From contig NW_024882744.1 of NCBI RefSeq assembly GCF_019059575.1, positions 62,001 through 126,000 on the forward strand: a DNA stretch of 64,000 nucleotides. The letters run 5' to 3'. Positions 24,321-35,740 of the stretch are shown here, piece by piece. The notes beneath the pieces are model-generated. The model ran no database searches and was not told the DNA's origin. It was given only the letters and a program-made list of their open reading frames with translations. Made by a program: the position numbers and the translations under genes. Numbering within the stretch: position 1 is the first letter of the stretch; every line of letters begins with the position of its first letter. The stretch comes from Amphibalanus amphitrite (taxonomy: Eukaryota > Arthropoda > Thecostraca > Balanomorpha > Balanidae).

Positions 24321-24482
24321 AGCCATACAGCGCTCTCCCACGCGAACCTGCTGGTCACTCACCTGCTGTGTGTGTCGGCAGGGGCCCGAGAGAGGTGGCC
24401 GCGAAAGGTGGTGTTACCGTAGACTGAAAAGGCTGCGGGCTCGATTCTGGTGGCTCGTGTTGAAAATCGTGAAAAGGGCACC

Positions 24483-24506
24483 AGCCTTTAACTATAGTTA
24501 AAGGCT
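24483..24506. repeat. 24 bp perfect palindrome
   Basis: The half-site AGCCTTTAACTA is followed directly by its reverse complement. It lies between the GC-rich island and the TATA-like site. Confidence 0.85.
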
Positions 24507-24578
24507 GTACCTAGGTATATAGCTTACCTATTTTTCTCCTAATGCCGACATCAACCCATAATCACCGTAAGTCTTCAC

Positions 24579-24586
24579 TATATAAG
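24579..24586 (+). promoter_or_regulatory. Candidate TATA box TATATAAG
   Basis: TATATAAG is followed about 28 bp later by a CA-containing initiator-like GTCACTC. It lies beside a CpG-rich island in intron 1. No in-phase first exon was identified downstream, so it may be a chance match. Confidence 0.25.
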
Positions 24587-25884
24587 CGTAGTATGACTCA
24601 GTCGTCACTCGTCACGTCACAGGCATAACTACCTTCACCGTTGCCGTCAGCATCACTGGCTGTCATGTTTAGGGAAAAACCACGACCACCACCGCTGCTG
24701 TCGCTCCGTCGAGCGAGTAGACTAGGGTCACCGCCGTGCCGCCCGAGGCGAACGGTCGAGCAAACCGGGTCACATGCGGGCGGTTCGACAGTGGGTCGGG
24801 TCGGTGCCCCACTGCGGGCGCCAGGTGCGCCGACAACGCCGCCGCGCCGGCTGCCGCGCAACGCTCGTCGCCACCATTGCTGCGGACCGGCGGAGCGAGG
24901 AAAGCGGCATCTTGAGACGAGGAGCGGCACGGCGCGACAGTGGTGACAGATGTGGCGCAGTGGGTGGGCGGAGCTGACGCACTGGAGGCGACACATGGCG
25001 CGCATGCGCTTCTAGTGAGTTGCATTGGTGTTTGTTCAGTTTCTCGGGTTTTCCTTCCTTTCTAACACCGGTTTGTCGAGCGTCGTCTCGCACCGCCGCG
25101 CTTTCATCTGAAAGCCAGAAGGGCGGTTGACAGGCGCAAATGGCTCGTGGTTCGGTTGATATGTTCGCCAATATATTGCTAAAATGGTGCAGGTTTTGTG
25201 GGAAGTCTGATCAATATGCCCCAACCGATCGTATTCCGAGTCTGTTCATGCATGAAATAGCTTCGTATGTTACTGTATGTCCACTTCTCGCTGTTAGCTT
25301 CTTTTGAATGATCTTTGAGTGGGCGCCACCGTGCCGCCGAACTGCCGACGAGTGATGCCGTCCTGGCGCCCTAAAATCCTGGTTCACGTAAGGCATGCTG
25401 AGCCGTAGTTGGGCCACCCTACTGTTTTTGCAGCCATGAATCACGCCATTCTGGCATGCAGCAATGTCGAACAAACAATACCGGTCGCCATTTTTCCGCG
25501 ACGTTTGCCATTTTTGCAGCTCCTCACATGCTTGCACCTACAATGCCGAGTAGGTAAAGAACTGAGCTCTCAATCTGTGGAGAGTTGTCACACAGCTCAG
25601 CACATGGGTGTAGGAGCGCCAAAAATATTGGTGAAGGATGCCACCTGAACCTTATGAAAAGGGATAGGACCGTGCCAACCAACACGCACAGTGCAAGCGG
25701 GGGGGGGGGGGGGGGCGAATTTCGCCAACCCCTTGTTTTTCGCAGATATCTTACGCCCTTATCATTAACGTCAAATTTTCAATGCCTGCCTAAAATTGAA
25801 TTGTGCATCTTGCCATGACAGCAAGATGTAAATCAGGGCCTCGGCTAAGGAATTTTGACTACTGGGGCAAATGGTCAAAGTGTG

Positions 25885-27403
25885 TTAACCCGCGCCCTGC
25901 TGGGAGGGGGGGGGGGTTGAACACCCACCACCCACCACCCCTGCGGTTTTTCGCGGATATCTGAAAAACGGCGGCACCTTATCATCTATCAATTTTATAC
26001 ATTTTGTGAAAATTTCAGACCAGGGTCCTTCAAGGCAGGGCTGCGGAGTCGATGGATTTTCGGCGACTCCGACTCCGACTCCGGCTTTCAAAAACCAGCT
26101 CCGACTCCGACTCCGACTCCGGGCAGAATTGTCGACTCCGACCGACTCCAACTCCCGACTCCTACTCCGCAGACCGCAGGGCTGCGGAGTCGACAGATTT
26201 TCGGTGACTCCGACTCCGACTCCGGCTCGGGTTTCTAAAATCGACTCCGACTCCGACTCCGACTCCGGTCACAACTGTCGACTCCGACCGACTCCGACTC
26301 CGACTCCGACTCCGACTCCGACTCCGACTCCGCAGCCCTGCTTCAAGGTCAGGTCACCAGGTCGCTACAAGTGACCTCACCTCATAAACACATCATAAAA
26401 TGTTTCAATGTATGCCATAGCTACACCAAGTGACGGATCGCTTTGAAGCTTTCAGCAATTGATAAGTGCAACAGTATGTACAAAATTCGGAATTTTCATA
26501 TCGGTGACCTAAGGTCGGGTCAATTTTGCGACCTCTCTAGGTATTATAAGTCAATGGGAGAAAATTCAAAACCGTCTTTTTCGGACGAAAGTCATTCTAA
26601 ACACTCTCAAACACTATATTACAAGTAACTTTGACACACTGAACATGAAAACGGCACCCGTGACCCCTGTTTATGCCCCTAAGGTCATCTCAGGTCACGA
26701 ATGGTATCTAACAGTTTTTTGCGACTAACTTTTGAAAGAGGCATGCTAGAGCGATGAAAACGCCTCATACATATATGTTCAGCTCGACGATACAGATCCA
26801 CTAATATGCAACATGACAATGTCCGGTCAAATCATGACCTTGACCAGAGGTCAAATTTTTAAGTTGAACTTTCAATGTCAAATTATAGTTCATTCGATGC
26901 GTCTTGACAAGAGGAACACGATGTCGGTAAAAGAAAGCTCGTGTGCAAGGCTTGAGTCAAAAGTTATTGCAGAAAAACTGTTCCCGAAAAATCGTCTATT
27001 TTGGCAGTTTTTGCCCCCTGCAGGCAAAACCGTTGACGTTAGGTCAATTCTGAGAGAATTACTCAGAAAGGGCCTTAATAGGGCTATCGAATGCGCTTTT
27101 CCGCGGCGCTGTAGCTCTATTGGTTCCCGAGTTATGCGTTGGCTTCTTGGAAATTGTCGACATTCGACCTGGAAATCGGCGAAATTTTGCCTTCAATGAC
27201 CTCTGGTGACCTGACCTTTGACCTGACCAAAAAAGTGACCGAAGTGATTTCGTCATTATTTTTGGTGCTCTTTCGAACGCCGCCTTCCGCGTATCGCTAC
27301 GTGGCTCAGGAGCCGAGTTAGAACGGGGATGTGTGTGTGTTCAAACACCCCCCCCCCCCAGCAGGGCGTGGAAATCCAGGACCCCCAGCCGGGCGCGGGT
27401 TAA
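25885..27403. mobile_element. piggyBac-like element, 1.5 kb
   Basis: The left end is TTAACCCGCGCCCTGCTGGG; the right end inverted is TTAACCCGCGCCCGGCTGGG. TTAA bounds both sides, with poly-G or poly-C just inside each end. No transposase. It contains a hAT MITE at 26036-26340. The interior near 27060-27150 shares words with other TTAA elements (CTATCGAATGCGCTTTTC). Confidence 0.8.
26036..26340. mobile_element. hAT-like MITE with GACTCC hexamer arrays, 305 bp
   Basis: The ends are CAGGGCTGCGGAGTCGA and its inverse. CTTCAAGG flanks exactly on both sides (26028-26035, 26341-26348). The body is GACTCC repeats. The junction near 26165-26195 repeats CAGGGCTGCGGAGTCGA, so it is a head-to-tail dimer or a partly duplicated copy. 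Confidence 0.9.
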
Positions 27404-27717
27404 AAAAAACAGACATTTGATAAACCGTCGAATCCAGTAGTTCTAAGCATAGGTAGGTGAAGACCCTCCCTTGCATTGTCCAAGATTGGTGAAGGATCCT
27501 TCACCAATCTGAAACTTTGGTGAAAGGTATCCTTCACCAAAGAGATACGTTGCTACACCTATGGGCCTCAGCAAACTTAGTTTAATTTTTTATTTGCTTG
27601 AAATAAATGCCCAAAACACTACATTAACTTTAAAATAATTTAGGGTGACGCAGGACTTATGATTCGTCCGTGCGACAAATGGGTGACATTGGCCGATATA
27701 GTACTTACATATCTGGG

Positions 27718-28643
27718 TTAACCCGCGAGTTGCTGGGGGGGGGGGGCGTTAAACGCCCCCACTTTTTTCGCCGGGCCATAGCATAAAAACGGCGCGCCGC
27801 AGGCGCGCCAAATTTTTGGTACCTGTTTGGAATTGATTGAAGTTTATTGTGACAAAGTTTCAAAAAAATCGGTCGGAAAATTTTTGAGATATCGAGGTTT
27901 TAGTGACGTCATGATTTCTGACTTTTCGACCAAAAACGGCATATGTTCAAAAAATCATATAAAATCACAGAATAGACATACAGACATGCCGTAAACGCCA
28001 TTAGACTGCCAATGCCATGATCAATCAAATGGCTATCTTCGATTATTGATTGTCGTTCCGCATTTTCCAAAATCTTGAACTGAATCTTGGCAATTTTTCG
28101 TGACTTCTTCACGACCATGATACATGAATTTCTTAAATTGAACTTTTTGAGCCAAACACGTACACATATGATAAAATGAATGTCACCATCGTGTTCTGCG
28201 CCCCAAATTACCTATAAAACATGTGTCACAGGCTGCGAATATCAGTTTTGATTTTCGGGGATATGTGCCTACCCGGTTGACCTGACCTTGACCCTGCCTA
28301 TGCTTGACTGACCCCTATATGAAGCTGACACTCTTGTAGGCCTTATAAGATGGATTGTGCACCGTTTTGACAGAGTTTATGGCGAGAGGCGCCCATTGCG
28401 AAGTCCTGAAGTCCATGCTACTGAAAGCCCGATTTCAGGTGTTTGACCTGACCTTGACCCGACCTGTGACCTCAAAATTCAACTTTAAAGTACTCATCTG
28501 AAGCGTCTCGTCGCGCTCTTTCGTTTGCCGCCTCGTGCGTTTCGCTGCGCCTATTGGTTCTCGAGTTATCGGCTGGGGGCGTTTAACGCCCCCCCCCCCA
28601 GCAAACGGTGGGTGGCGAAATACCCCAGCAACTGCCGGGTTAA
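27718..28643 (+). mobile_element. piggyBac-like MITE, 926 bp, copy 1
   Basis: The left end is TTAACCCGCGAGTTGCTGGG; the right end inverted is TTAACCCGGCAGTTGCTGGG. It is almost identical along its length to 57514-58445. G/C tracts flank CGTTAAACGCCCCC at both ends. TGACCTGACCTTGACCC words cluster at 28276-28300 and 28442-28475. No transposase frame. Confidence 0.9.
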
Positions 28644-28970
28644 TGAGTCATGCTATGCCTTGAGAGTGTTTGTTTGGTTGGCATTTGCGAGCCAGCTCGC
28701 GAACACGGTTCGGTATAAACACAAAATCCACTCTCCAAACATATTGCCGATTTAAATAAAGGCTTATTTCATAAATGATTTTGATATTTGTATAAATCAT
28801 CACGAGCTGTTTCCATTTTCCAATGAATTTCACGAACCGAACATGGACAACTGTTTGTCTCCGGAAGCACTCATAAAATTAAAATGACGATCGATAATCT
28901 CCCACTTCCCACCAGCAGCAGCAGCTTATCACCTACCATCTCTCACAGCGTTATTTCCGTGTGTTTGCAG

Positions 28971-29123
28971 TGGCCACCGCCGATCTGATGGAGTTTTACG
29001 CCAACGAAATCGTGGAGGACCTGGCGCACCGACCGTACGTGGAGCTCGGCCTCCACTCCGACTCCGACTCGGAGCTCGCCAACGCCTACTCGGGCCTGGA
29101 GACCATCATGGAGGAGACCTCAG
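28971..29123 (+). CDS. Exon 2 of the large gene: acidic linker
   Basis: Acceptor TTTGCAG|TGG and donor CTCAG|GTCAGTG enclose 153 nt, a multiple of three, phase 1 at both ends. It codes residue 95 (Met, completed across the junction) to residue 145 and the first base of 146. The peptide is strikingly protein-like: an acidic, helical-looking segment (DLMEFYANEIVEDL) and then a Ser/Asp/Glu-rich part with SDSDSE. Because it is phase-symmetric it could be skipped without a frameshift. The donor lies in the first unit of a 33 bp tandem repeat (see separate entry). Function unknown. Confidence 0.85.
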
Positions 29124-29395
29124 GTCAGTGTCCGTTGGGTCTGGAGGAGACCTCAGGTCAGTGTCCGGTGGGACTAAAGAGGACCTCAGGTCAGTGTCTG
29201 CTGGAACTTGGGCAGAGCTCAGGTCAGTGACTGCTGGGACTAAAGAAGACCTCAGGTCAATAGAGGTTTCTTCAGGTCACTGTCCGGCGGGCCTGAAGGA
29301 GAGCTCAGGCTAGTGTGTGGTTGGTCGGGAAGAGACCTCAGGTCAGTGTTGGGGAGCCCGGAGGAGACCTCAGGTCAGTGCCCCGCGCAGGGCGA
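29109..29395 (+). repeat. 33 bp minisatellite that includes the exon 2 splice donor
   Basis: Units of the type GAGGAGACCTCAGGTCAGTG plus about 13 more bases recur with CAG|G boundaries at 29123, 29156, 29189, 29222, 29255, 29275, 29308, 29341 and 29373. Spacing is 33 in most cases. Most units keep CAG|GTCAGT or CAG|GTCA as a possible 5' splice site. The first unit is the exon 2 end itself. The reading frame stays open through three further units and then stops at 29228-29230. Confidence 0.9.
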
Positions 29396-29566
29396 CTATA
29401 AACTGCTTCACTTTTGACCCCACTACAATCTACGTAGGTATCTCCTGAGATGTGGTAATAAAAGCGCACGGGGACATTTTCAGACTCGAGGTCCATGGCT
29501 CAAGGTCCATGGCTTGACATGGCCATAAAATGTGTTTTATTCAAACTGATATGCAAATAGATTTTA

Positions 29567-32323
29567 CAGGGGCGGTCGCAGACTTGGAGTTTGGGGGGGG
29601 GCCAACTTGGCAAAGGGGCCCCTGCGCTGACCCGGGGGGCCCGGTGCTAGCTTAAAGGGGCCCACGGGCGTAGCACGGGTGCAGAAATCTAGGCCATGGC
29701 CGGTGAAGCGGGGGGGGGGGGGGGGGGGTAGGGTGCGGCACCCGAGCGGAGGCTCATTGAGAGCTTTGAGGGTGCACCATGTCGAAAAGGTACCGAAAAG
29801 GGCATTTTGAAGCATTGATTATGTCAATAATTCACGCAACTGTGAATGGACTACCGCAAAAGTAAAAGCGGCTAACTTTGCCATTTTCTTTGCAAAAAAA
29901 GCTTAGCCATTTTTTAAGATCATCGTGCTAAAGCTTTTAACAGTGGGTCATCGGTATCTGTTCACTGTTCAATCGGTCGGAGAGGCCATCGTAACCAAGC
30001 GTTCTCTATCACATGTGTTCCGACTTCCGTTTAATCTTTTTTTTTTAATTGAGCACAAATGCAAATTTTGAAGACCATTACAGTAGCAAATGCTTCGAAA
30101 GACGGATAGTGGGCAAAATGTCCTAAATTTGTCGTGCTGCATGGAAAGTAGTGTTGCTGAGGAAAGGGGTTTTGTTCCAGATTGTTGTGGATGCAGAATA
30201 CATTGTCTGCACTCACTGCAGAATTATTGTTGGTGCAACTGCGCCCACTGCACCCATGGTTCCTACACTTATGGGCCCATCGATAGCGCTTCGGCGATAC
30301 CTATCGCCTAGAGGCTGCAATGGGGCCCTTAGAGTACGGTGTCAGACCCCCAGAGGCCGGCGTTGGACCCAAGGGTCAGCGGAGGGCCTCAAAGGCCCCA
30401 GGTAGGGCCCCAGAGGCTAATGTGGGCCTTCATAAGCAAGTGCGTGACGCCCAAAGGTAAGGCTTGAGCCCCCCAGAGAACATAATAGGGCCATCAGTGG
30501 CCGGTGTAGAGACCTCATAGGCCAGTTTGCGGGCCCCTCAGAGGCTAGTGTGGGGCCTCAGGTGTCGCTATGAGGCACTTAAAGACCGGTATGGGTCCTC
30601 AGAAGCCGGCATCGATCCTTCAGAAGCCAGTACGGGGCCCTCAGAGGCACATAAGGGCAGTTTCGGTCCCAGAGACAGAAATGGGACCATCAGAGGCCGG
30701 TGTGGGTCGTGGGACCTTTAGAGGCTGGTTTGGGCTCTTAGGGGCCAGTTTAGAGCCCTCAGAGACCAGTACAGGGCCTGCAAAGGGCAGTTAGTTTGAG
30801 ACCATCAGAGACCGAATTGGGCACTCAGAGGCTAATATGGGTCCTTATCAGGCCAACATGGGGCCCTCAGAAGTCAGCGTGGGGCTCTAAAAGACCGACA
30901 TGGGCCGGCGTTGGACCCCAGAGGCCAGAAGAGGGCCCTCAAAGGCCAAGATGGGCCCTCAGACTAGGCCGATGCGGGCCCTTAGAGGCCGGCATCAGGT
31001 CTTCAGAAGCCCGTGCGGGGCCCTCAGAGGCTAAGGTGGGTCCTTACAGGCCAGCACGGGCCCTCAGAGGTCAGGCCAAGATGGGCCCTCAGACTAGGCC
31101 GATGCGGGCCCTTAGAGGCCGGCATCAGGTCTTCAGAAGCCCGTGCGGGGCCCTCAGAGGCTAAGGTGGGTCCTTACAGGCCAGCACGGGCCCTCAGAGG
31201 TCAGTGTGGGGCCCTAAAAGACCGGCATGGGCCGGCGTTGGACCCCAGAGGCCAACAGAAGGCCCTCAAAGGCCAAGATGGGCCCGCAGAAGCCGATGCT
31301 GACCCTTAGAAGCCTCAGAATCCAGTATAGGGGGCTCTCGGAGGCTAACATGGGCCCTTACAGGCCAGCATGGGGCCCTCAAAGATCAGAATGGGACCCT
31401 AAAAGACTGGCATTGGCCGGCGTTGGACCCCAGAGGCCAGCAGAGGGCCCTCAAAGGCCAAGATGGGCCTTCAGAGGCCGATGCGGACCCTTAGAGGCCG
31501 GCATCGGGTCTTCAGAATCCAGTGTGGGGCCCATAGAGGCTAATGTGTATCCTTACAGGCCAGCATGGGCCCTCAGAGGTCAGTGTGGGGCCCTAAAAGA
31601 CCGGCATGGGTGGACCCCAGAGGCCAGCGGAGGGCCCTCAAAGGCCAAGATGGGCCCTCAGACGCCGATGCGGGCCCTGAGCGGCCGGCATTGGGTCATC
31701 AGAATCCAGTGCGGGGGGCCCTCAGAGGCTAACGTGGGTCCTTACAGGCCAGCATGGGCCCTTAGAGGTCAGTGTGGGGCCCTAAAAGGCTGGCATGGGC
31801 CGGCGTTGGACCCCAGAGACCAGCGGAGGGCCCTCAAAGGCCAAGATGGGCCCCCAGAGGCCGATGCTGGCTCGACGTAGGGTCTTCAGAATCCAGTGCG
31901 GGGCCCTCAGAGACACTTAAAGGCTAGTCTTGGGACTCGAGAGACGGAAATGAGGCCACCAGAGGCGGGTGTGAGGCTCTCAGACGCCGGTTGGGCCCCT
32001 GAGGCCGGTTTAGGGGCCCTCAAAGGCCAGTGGAGGGCCCTCAGAGGTCAATACGGGTCCTCAGCGGTCAATGCGGACGCTTGACCGCCACTGAAGGGCC
32101 CTCAGAGGTCAGTGTAGGACCTTCAAAGACTGGTATGGGAGCTGTTAATAGCTGGCGTGGGTTTCTCGAGCCTCGTGACAATCGAATACGGGCCAGGGCC
32201 CCATACGGCCATGGGGGCCCATCGGCTGTTTGGGGGGGGGGGGCCAAATGATATGATGGCCCCCCTGATTTGCCTTTGGGGGGGGCCATGGCCCTGATGC
32301 CCCCCCCCCTGCGACCGCCACTG
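29567..32323. mobile_element. hAT-like element, 2.76 kb, filled by a minisatellite
   Basis: The left end is CAGGGGCGGTCGCAG; the right end inverted is CAGTGGCGGTCGCAG. The flanks AGATTTTA and GATTTGTA look like an imperfect 8 bp duplication. Long G or C tracts lie inside each end. No transposase; most of the body is the GGGCCC-type array at 30290-32150. Confidence 0.75.
30290..32150. repeat. GGGCCCTCAGAGGCC minisatellite with a 190 bp higher-order period
   Basis: Basic words of about 30 bp centre on GGGCCCTCAGAGGCC. The marker GGCCGGCGTTGGACCCC recurs near 30904, 31229, 31416 and 31798 (a shortened form near 31608), giving a higher-order period near 190 bp. A segment of about 130 bp at 30948-31077 is repeated head-to-tail at 31078-31207. 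Open frames here code Gly-Pro-Gln-Arg-Pro-type repeats and are artefacts. Confidence 0.9.
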
Positions 32324-33508
32324 GATTTGTATCAAATCACTTATAAACATTTATGTGTAAAATTTCTCTCATGAACGGATCAAATGGTATCGCTGAATAG
32401 TTCGTGCGGATTATGTTAGGAATAGGCAATTCTATTTGGATTGGCTGGTTCCGGCAGCTGATTAAATTTGCGAAAAATATAATAAACGGTGCAGCTGCAC
32501 GACTGGCGTTCGTGAGTGGATAATGGAAGCGGTTCACTGGGAAACGAGAGTGTGGGAGAGTGTGGGACATAAACTGGCCTTGTTCAATCAGTGATTTTCC
32601 ACCTCTCCATTCAGACGAATAGCGTGTGAACGGCTCTGTATGGGTGTGCCCTTTTCAGAGGTGTTGCTAAAAAGTTAACGACTTTCCCATGAATTCTAGC
32701 CCTCGGTACGCCTAATTTCAGTAGCATTTTAATCGCCCGATATTAACCTCGCATTGAACTATTCTTTGTCATAAATTTTTATTTAAATCGCAAAAAATAT
32801 TGAGTCGTTTCCGGCCATCGAGTGTTTGAAAACATTCGTGTGAGTTCCTCTAAACGTCCCTACTATTTGTTATCATTAGGTAAATGCTTTAAGGGATGAA
32901 TTAATGTTTAACGCCTTAATGCATGTAGTCTTTGTGAAGTTAAGTTGGACTGTGGACAATCCATACATTTTGTATTAGGATATAATGCCGTTTCGTTCTC
33001 GGGGTCATTGACTGTCTAATGCCCGAACAGGCTGAGGTGTTAAGATAAAAGAATCGCTGGCACAATGGATGACGTGTGAAGCGACGTCATACTTGTTAAC
33101 GATTTCTCGGAGATTAAGTGAGAATTCATGGATCTGTTTTGCCCAAAGCCTTCAGTGCCAGCCATAGGCCACGTCCCAGTTTCTCCGGGAACTGGAAACA
33201 TTCAATTCACACCAGCGTAGCTAGGCTTAGAAAAGATAATTTGGTACATGGCCACTCGCTATTAAGTTAAGTTCTGTAATTGTCACTCTTAGATATTTGT
33301 TCTGGGTGCAGCGTCTACTTTAAAGTCCTTAACCTATGATGCAAAGTTTCTTTTTTCCATGGTCGTCATCTAGGGACTAGGGTTCACTCATACTCGTATA
33401 AACGATTAACCATTCACAGCTAATCTGATCGCTCGTTGTACCGACTTGCTGCTGCACTTCTGATATCCATCCCATCTAACAAGTATTATATGACCGTGTC
33501 TGTTCCAG

Positions 33509-33652
33509 ACGACATGCGCAGTGACACTGAGAGTATGCGCAGTGACACGGAAAACATGCGCAGCGGCCCCACCAGCTGGGCGTGGTCTCAGGACTCGGCC
33601 GATGTCGAGACGGTCATCGACGCTGGACGGGGCCGCGACTCGCGCTTTGAAG
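33509..33652 (+). CDS. Exon 3 of the large gene: MRSDTE repeats
   Basis: Acceptor CTGTTCCAG|ACGAC and donor TTTGAAG|GTAGGC enclose 144 nt, phase 1 at both ends. It codes residues 147-193, completing residue 146 (Asp) at the left and giving the first base of 194. The peptide starts with three copies of the word MRSDTE or MRS, then a Trp-Ala-Trp-Ser-Gln segment and an acidic stretch. It is phase-symmetric, so skipping keeps the frame. The Ser residues in acidic context look like possible casein-kinase-type sites (inference). Confidence 0.85.
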
Positions 33653-35740
33653 GTAGGCCGGCTCTCACAGTGGGAAAGGCTGGTGGGGCTTGTGGACAGC
33701 TCAAGCTGTGCTGTGAACCGTGTTGAAGGCACGCGTGAATTTCCACACTGGTTGTCACACCACACAATGTTTGGATAGAAGCACGCGGTCGATATTTCGG
33801 TATGTCGTGCTCGTGTGTTGTGATCGGTGATGTCTCAAACGGTCTCCAGTGTAGTCGAGGGCAGTGATGGCAAAAGGCTTGCAGAAGGGTTCGATTCTGT
33901 TTTCGTGACTCAGCGACAGTCAGTTGGCTGGTGACAAAGGCAGAAGGTGTGGCTATTTTATTTTAGCCGTCAGTTAGGTAATGCAGTATCTACTAATTAC
34001 TACACTATTTTGTATAGGTACCTAATTGAGCTCCGCTTATGACTGCGAGGATGCCAAGCATCCATTCATGAAATATAAAATTACTTTTAGAACCTCTTTA
34101 AATCCTCAGAAAGCTCCAAAAACATTTTATCATTGACCTTTACCCGATCAGTTAACCGCCCAGGGCCCTCTGACCGTGAACTTGTAAACTTCGCCACTAG
34201 ATGTCAGCAGTAGTAAACGCCTGAAGTTATGCTGTACCGCAAGTCACAATCGGAATGAATATAGTCATGCGCGATAACTCGACCTGTAATGTCTTTATGG
34301 AGGTTCTTACTTGGTGTCTGCAGTGACAATACTTGCCTGAATTTAGTATTTGGTGGTGAGTGGTAATTCTAAATGGCACGCTTTGCATATAATGATCCAA
34401 TTCGGACGGATCTAAAATGCTGCATTTTGCATATTTCATTGAAAATGCAGCAGGGGGGACGGCGACCCGCTGCGTATAGTATAAATGTTGCCGTATTTAT
34501 AATCTGTGCAGTTCAAATAGCGAAGTGACAGGAGTCATTTGAGCCGTACCATTTTCCAGCGGCTCCACTGACGACCTCCACTCCACGCTGCGCTTTCCTC
34601 GGTTCATGGACTCCCCGCTAACAAAGTTAATCGCCATCATAACAATGCTGCGGTTTTTGCGTTTGATCGATGGCCTTATTTATTAACCCGCAGTCGCATG
34701 GCCAATCAATTGTACTCATCACGTTCATGTCGATTGGTTCTGGTCCCGCCGCTGCTGGCCGTATTATTTGCTAGCTTTGTCCTTGCACCCAAATCGGTGT
34801 AGTCCAGCTAAGTTGGCATCGCATTTCTCACGGTCATAAATCGAGTACAAGGCAGTGGCAGCGGCTGGTGGTAGCGGCGGCGGCTGACCTCGCGGTCGCG
34901 GTCGAATCCCTCCCATTACGGGGCCGATCACCGCCAGTGCTACTGCGCTGACCTCGAGTCCGTCTGTATAACAGACGCGGAGCCAGCGATCACAACCGCC
35001 GCCGGCGTCACAGACTCGCCCGCGTCACAGCCCGAGTGCGACCGTGTTTAAACAGTGTTCACTGACACTCCCATGGGTGTGCTGTGTCGTCACTGCCCGG
35101 CGGCCAACCATGCGCCCAATCGCGGCAGTGCGGCTGAGCAGGTTACCGACCGGGTAACGGGAACAGATCGGTGGTACGATATAGACTCGGCTGTGCACCG
35201 GTTTATTTATAAATGAGAAGGTGTTTAAACAAGGTTAGGTTTGAACTGCTTTATGACGTGTAGCAACTATCACCATCCCTATCAGACTGTTATGGTATAT
35301 AATTATGTCCCGTGTGTCAATTGGTAATTTTCAGCTTAATTATGTTAAAATAAGGTCAATGGTGATTCCATTTTCTTTCGCTAATCCTTTCCGTCAATCA
35401 TATCCACCATAAACGGACGAATGTTACAGGTAAATACACTCATGTCGTCATGTAATAGAGGCTATTGTCTACCAAGCAACGGACATAAATTGTCATGAAA
35501 AGCATTGCGGTAGCGGGCATGGCCACCAACAGCATGACAAGGCGTTTCTCATTCGCTGTCGACCTCCATTAATTATTTTGGGTACGCCAATTTGACCGAG
35601 AAGCTCCACTTTACACAAGACACCGTAATGGCAAAACTGTGTCGTAAATAAGACCGAGCCGCGGAGTCCTCGCCACTGACAGAACCATTCCTCAGAGCGG
35701 CGTACACCGTGAACTGACACGCGTCCGTGCTCCGTTTCAG
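33653..35740 (+). other. Intron 3, 2.1 kb
   Basis: It runs from GTAGGCC to GTGCTCCGTTTCAG. AT-rich at first; a GC-rich stretch at 34840-35160 may be a promoter or enhancer. A small palindrome CGTCTGTATAACAGACG lies at 34961-34977 with a TATAA core. No other gene recognised. Confidence 0.75.

Larger units (their letters stand above)
25603..27565. mobile_element. Outer inverted-repeat element of a three-level nest
   Basis: The left end CATGGGTGTAGG and inner TTGGTGAAGGAT match, inverted, the right end (CATAGGTGTAG and TTGGTGAAGGAT). The flanks read GCTCAGCA and CCTCAGCA (7 of 8), suggesting an 8 bp duplication. The right part has a perfect small palindrome, GATTGGTGAAGG/CCTTCACCAATC region, at 27480-27515. 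Exact outer bases are uncertain by 2-3 bp. Confidence 0.6.
5253..28970 (+). other. Intron 1, 23.7 kb, mostly transposons
   Basis: It is bounded by GTAAGT at the left and TTTCCGTGTGTTTGCAG at the right. The phases on both sides fit. Most of its length is explained by the mobile elements listed separately. Stretches without an assigned feature (5610-6797, 7780-9066, 9552-10085, 10370-12150, 22850-23030, 25030-25600) show no convincing exon, RNA gene or bounded repeat. Confidence 0.6.
29124..33508 (+). other. Intron 2, 4.4 kb
   Basis: It runs from GTCAGTG to CCGTGTCTGTTCCAG, with phase-1 exons on both sides. It holds the donor minisatellite, then a 2.76 kb hAT-like element. The remaining 32332-33508 is AT-rich with no recognisable feature. 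Confidence 0.8.
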
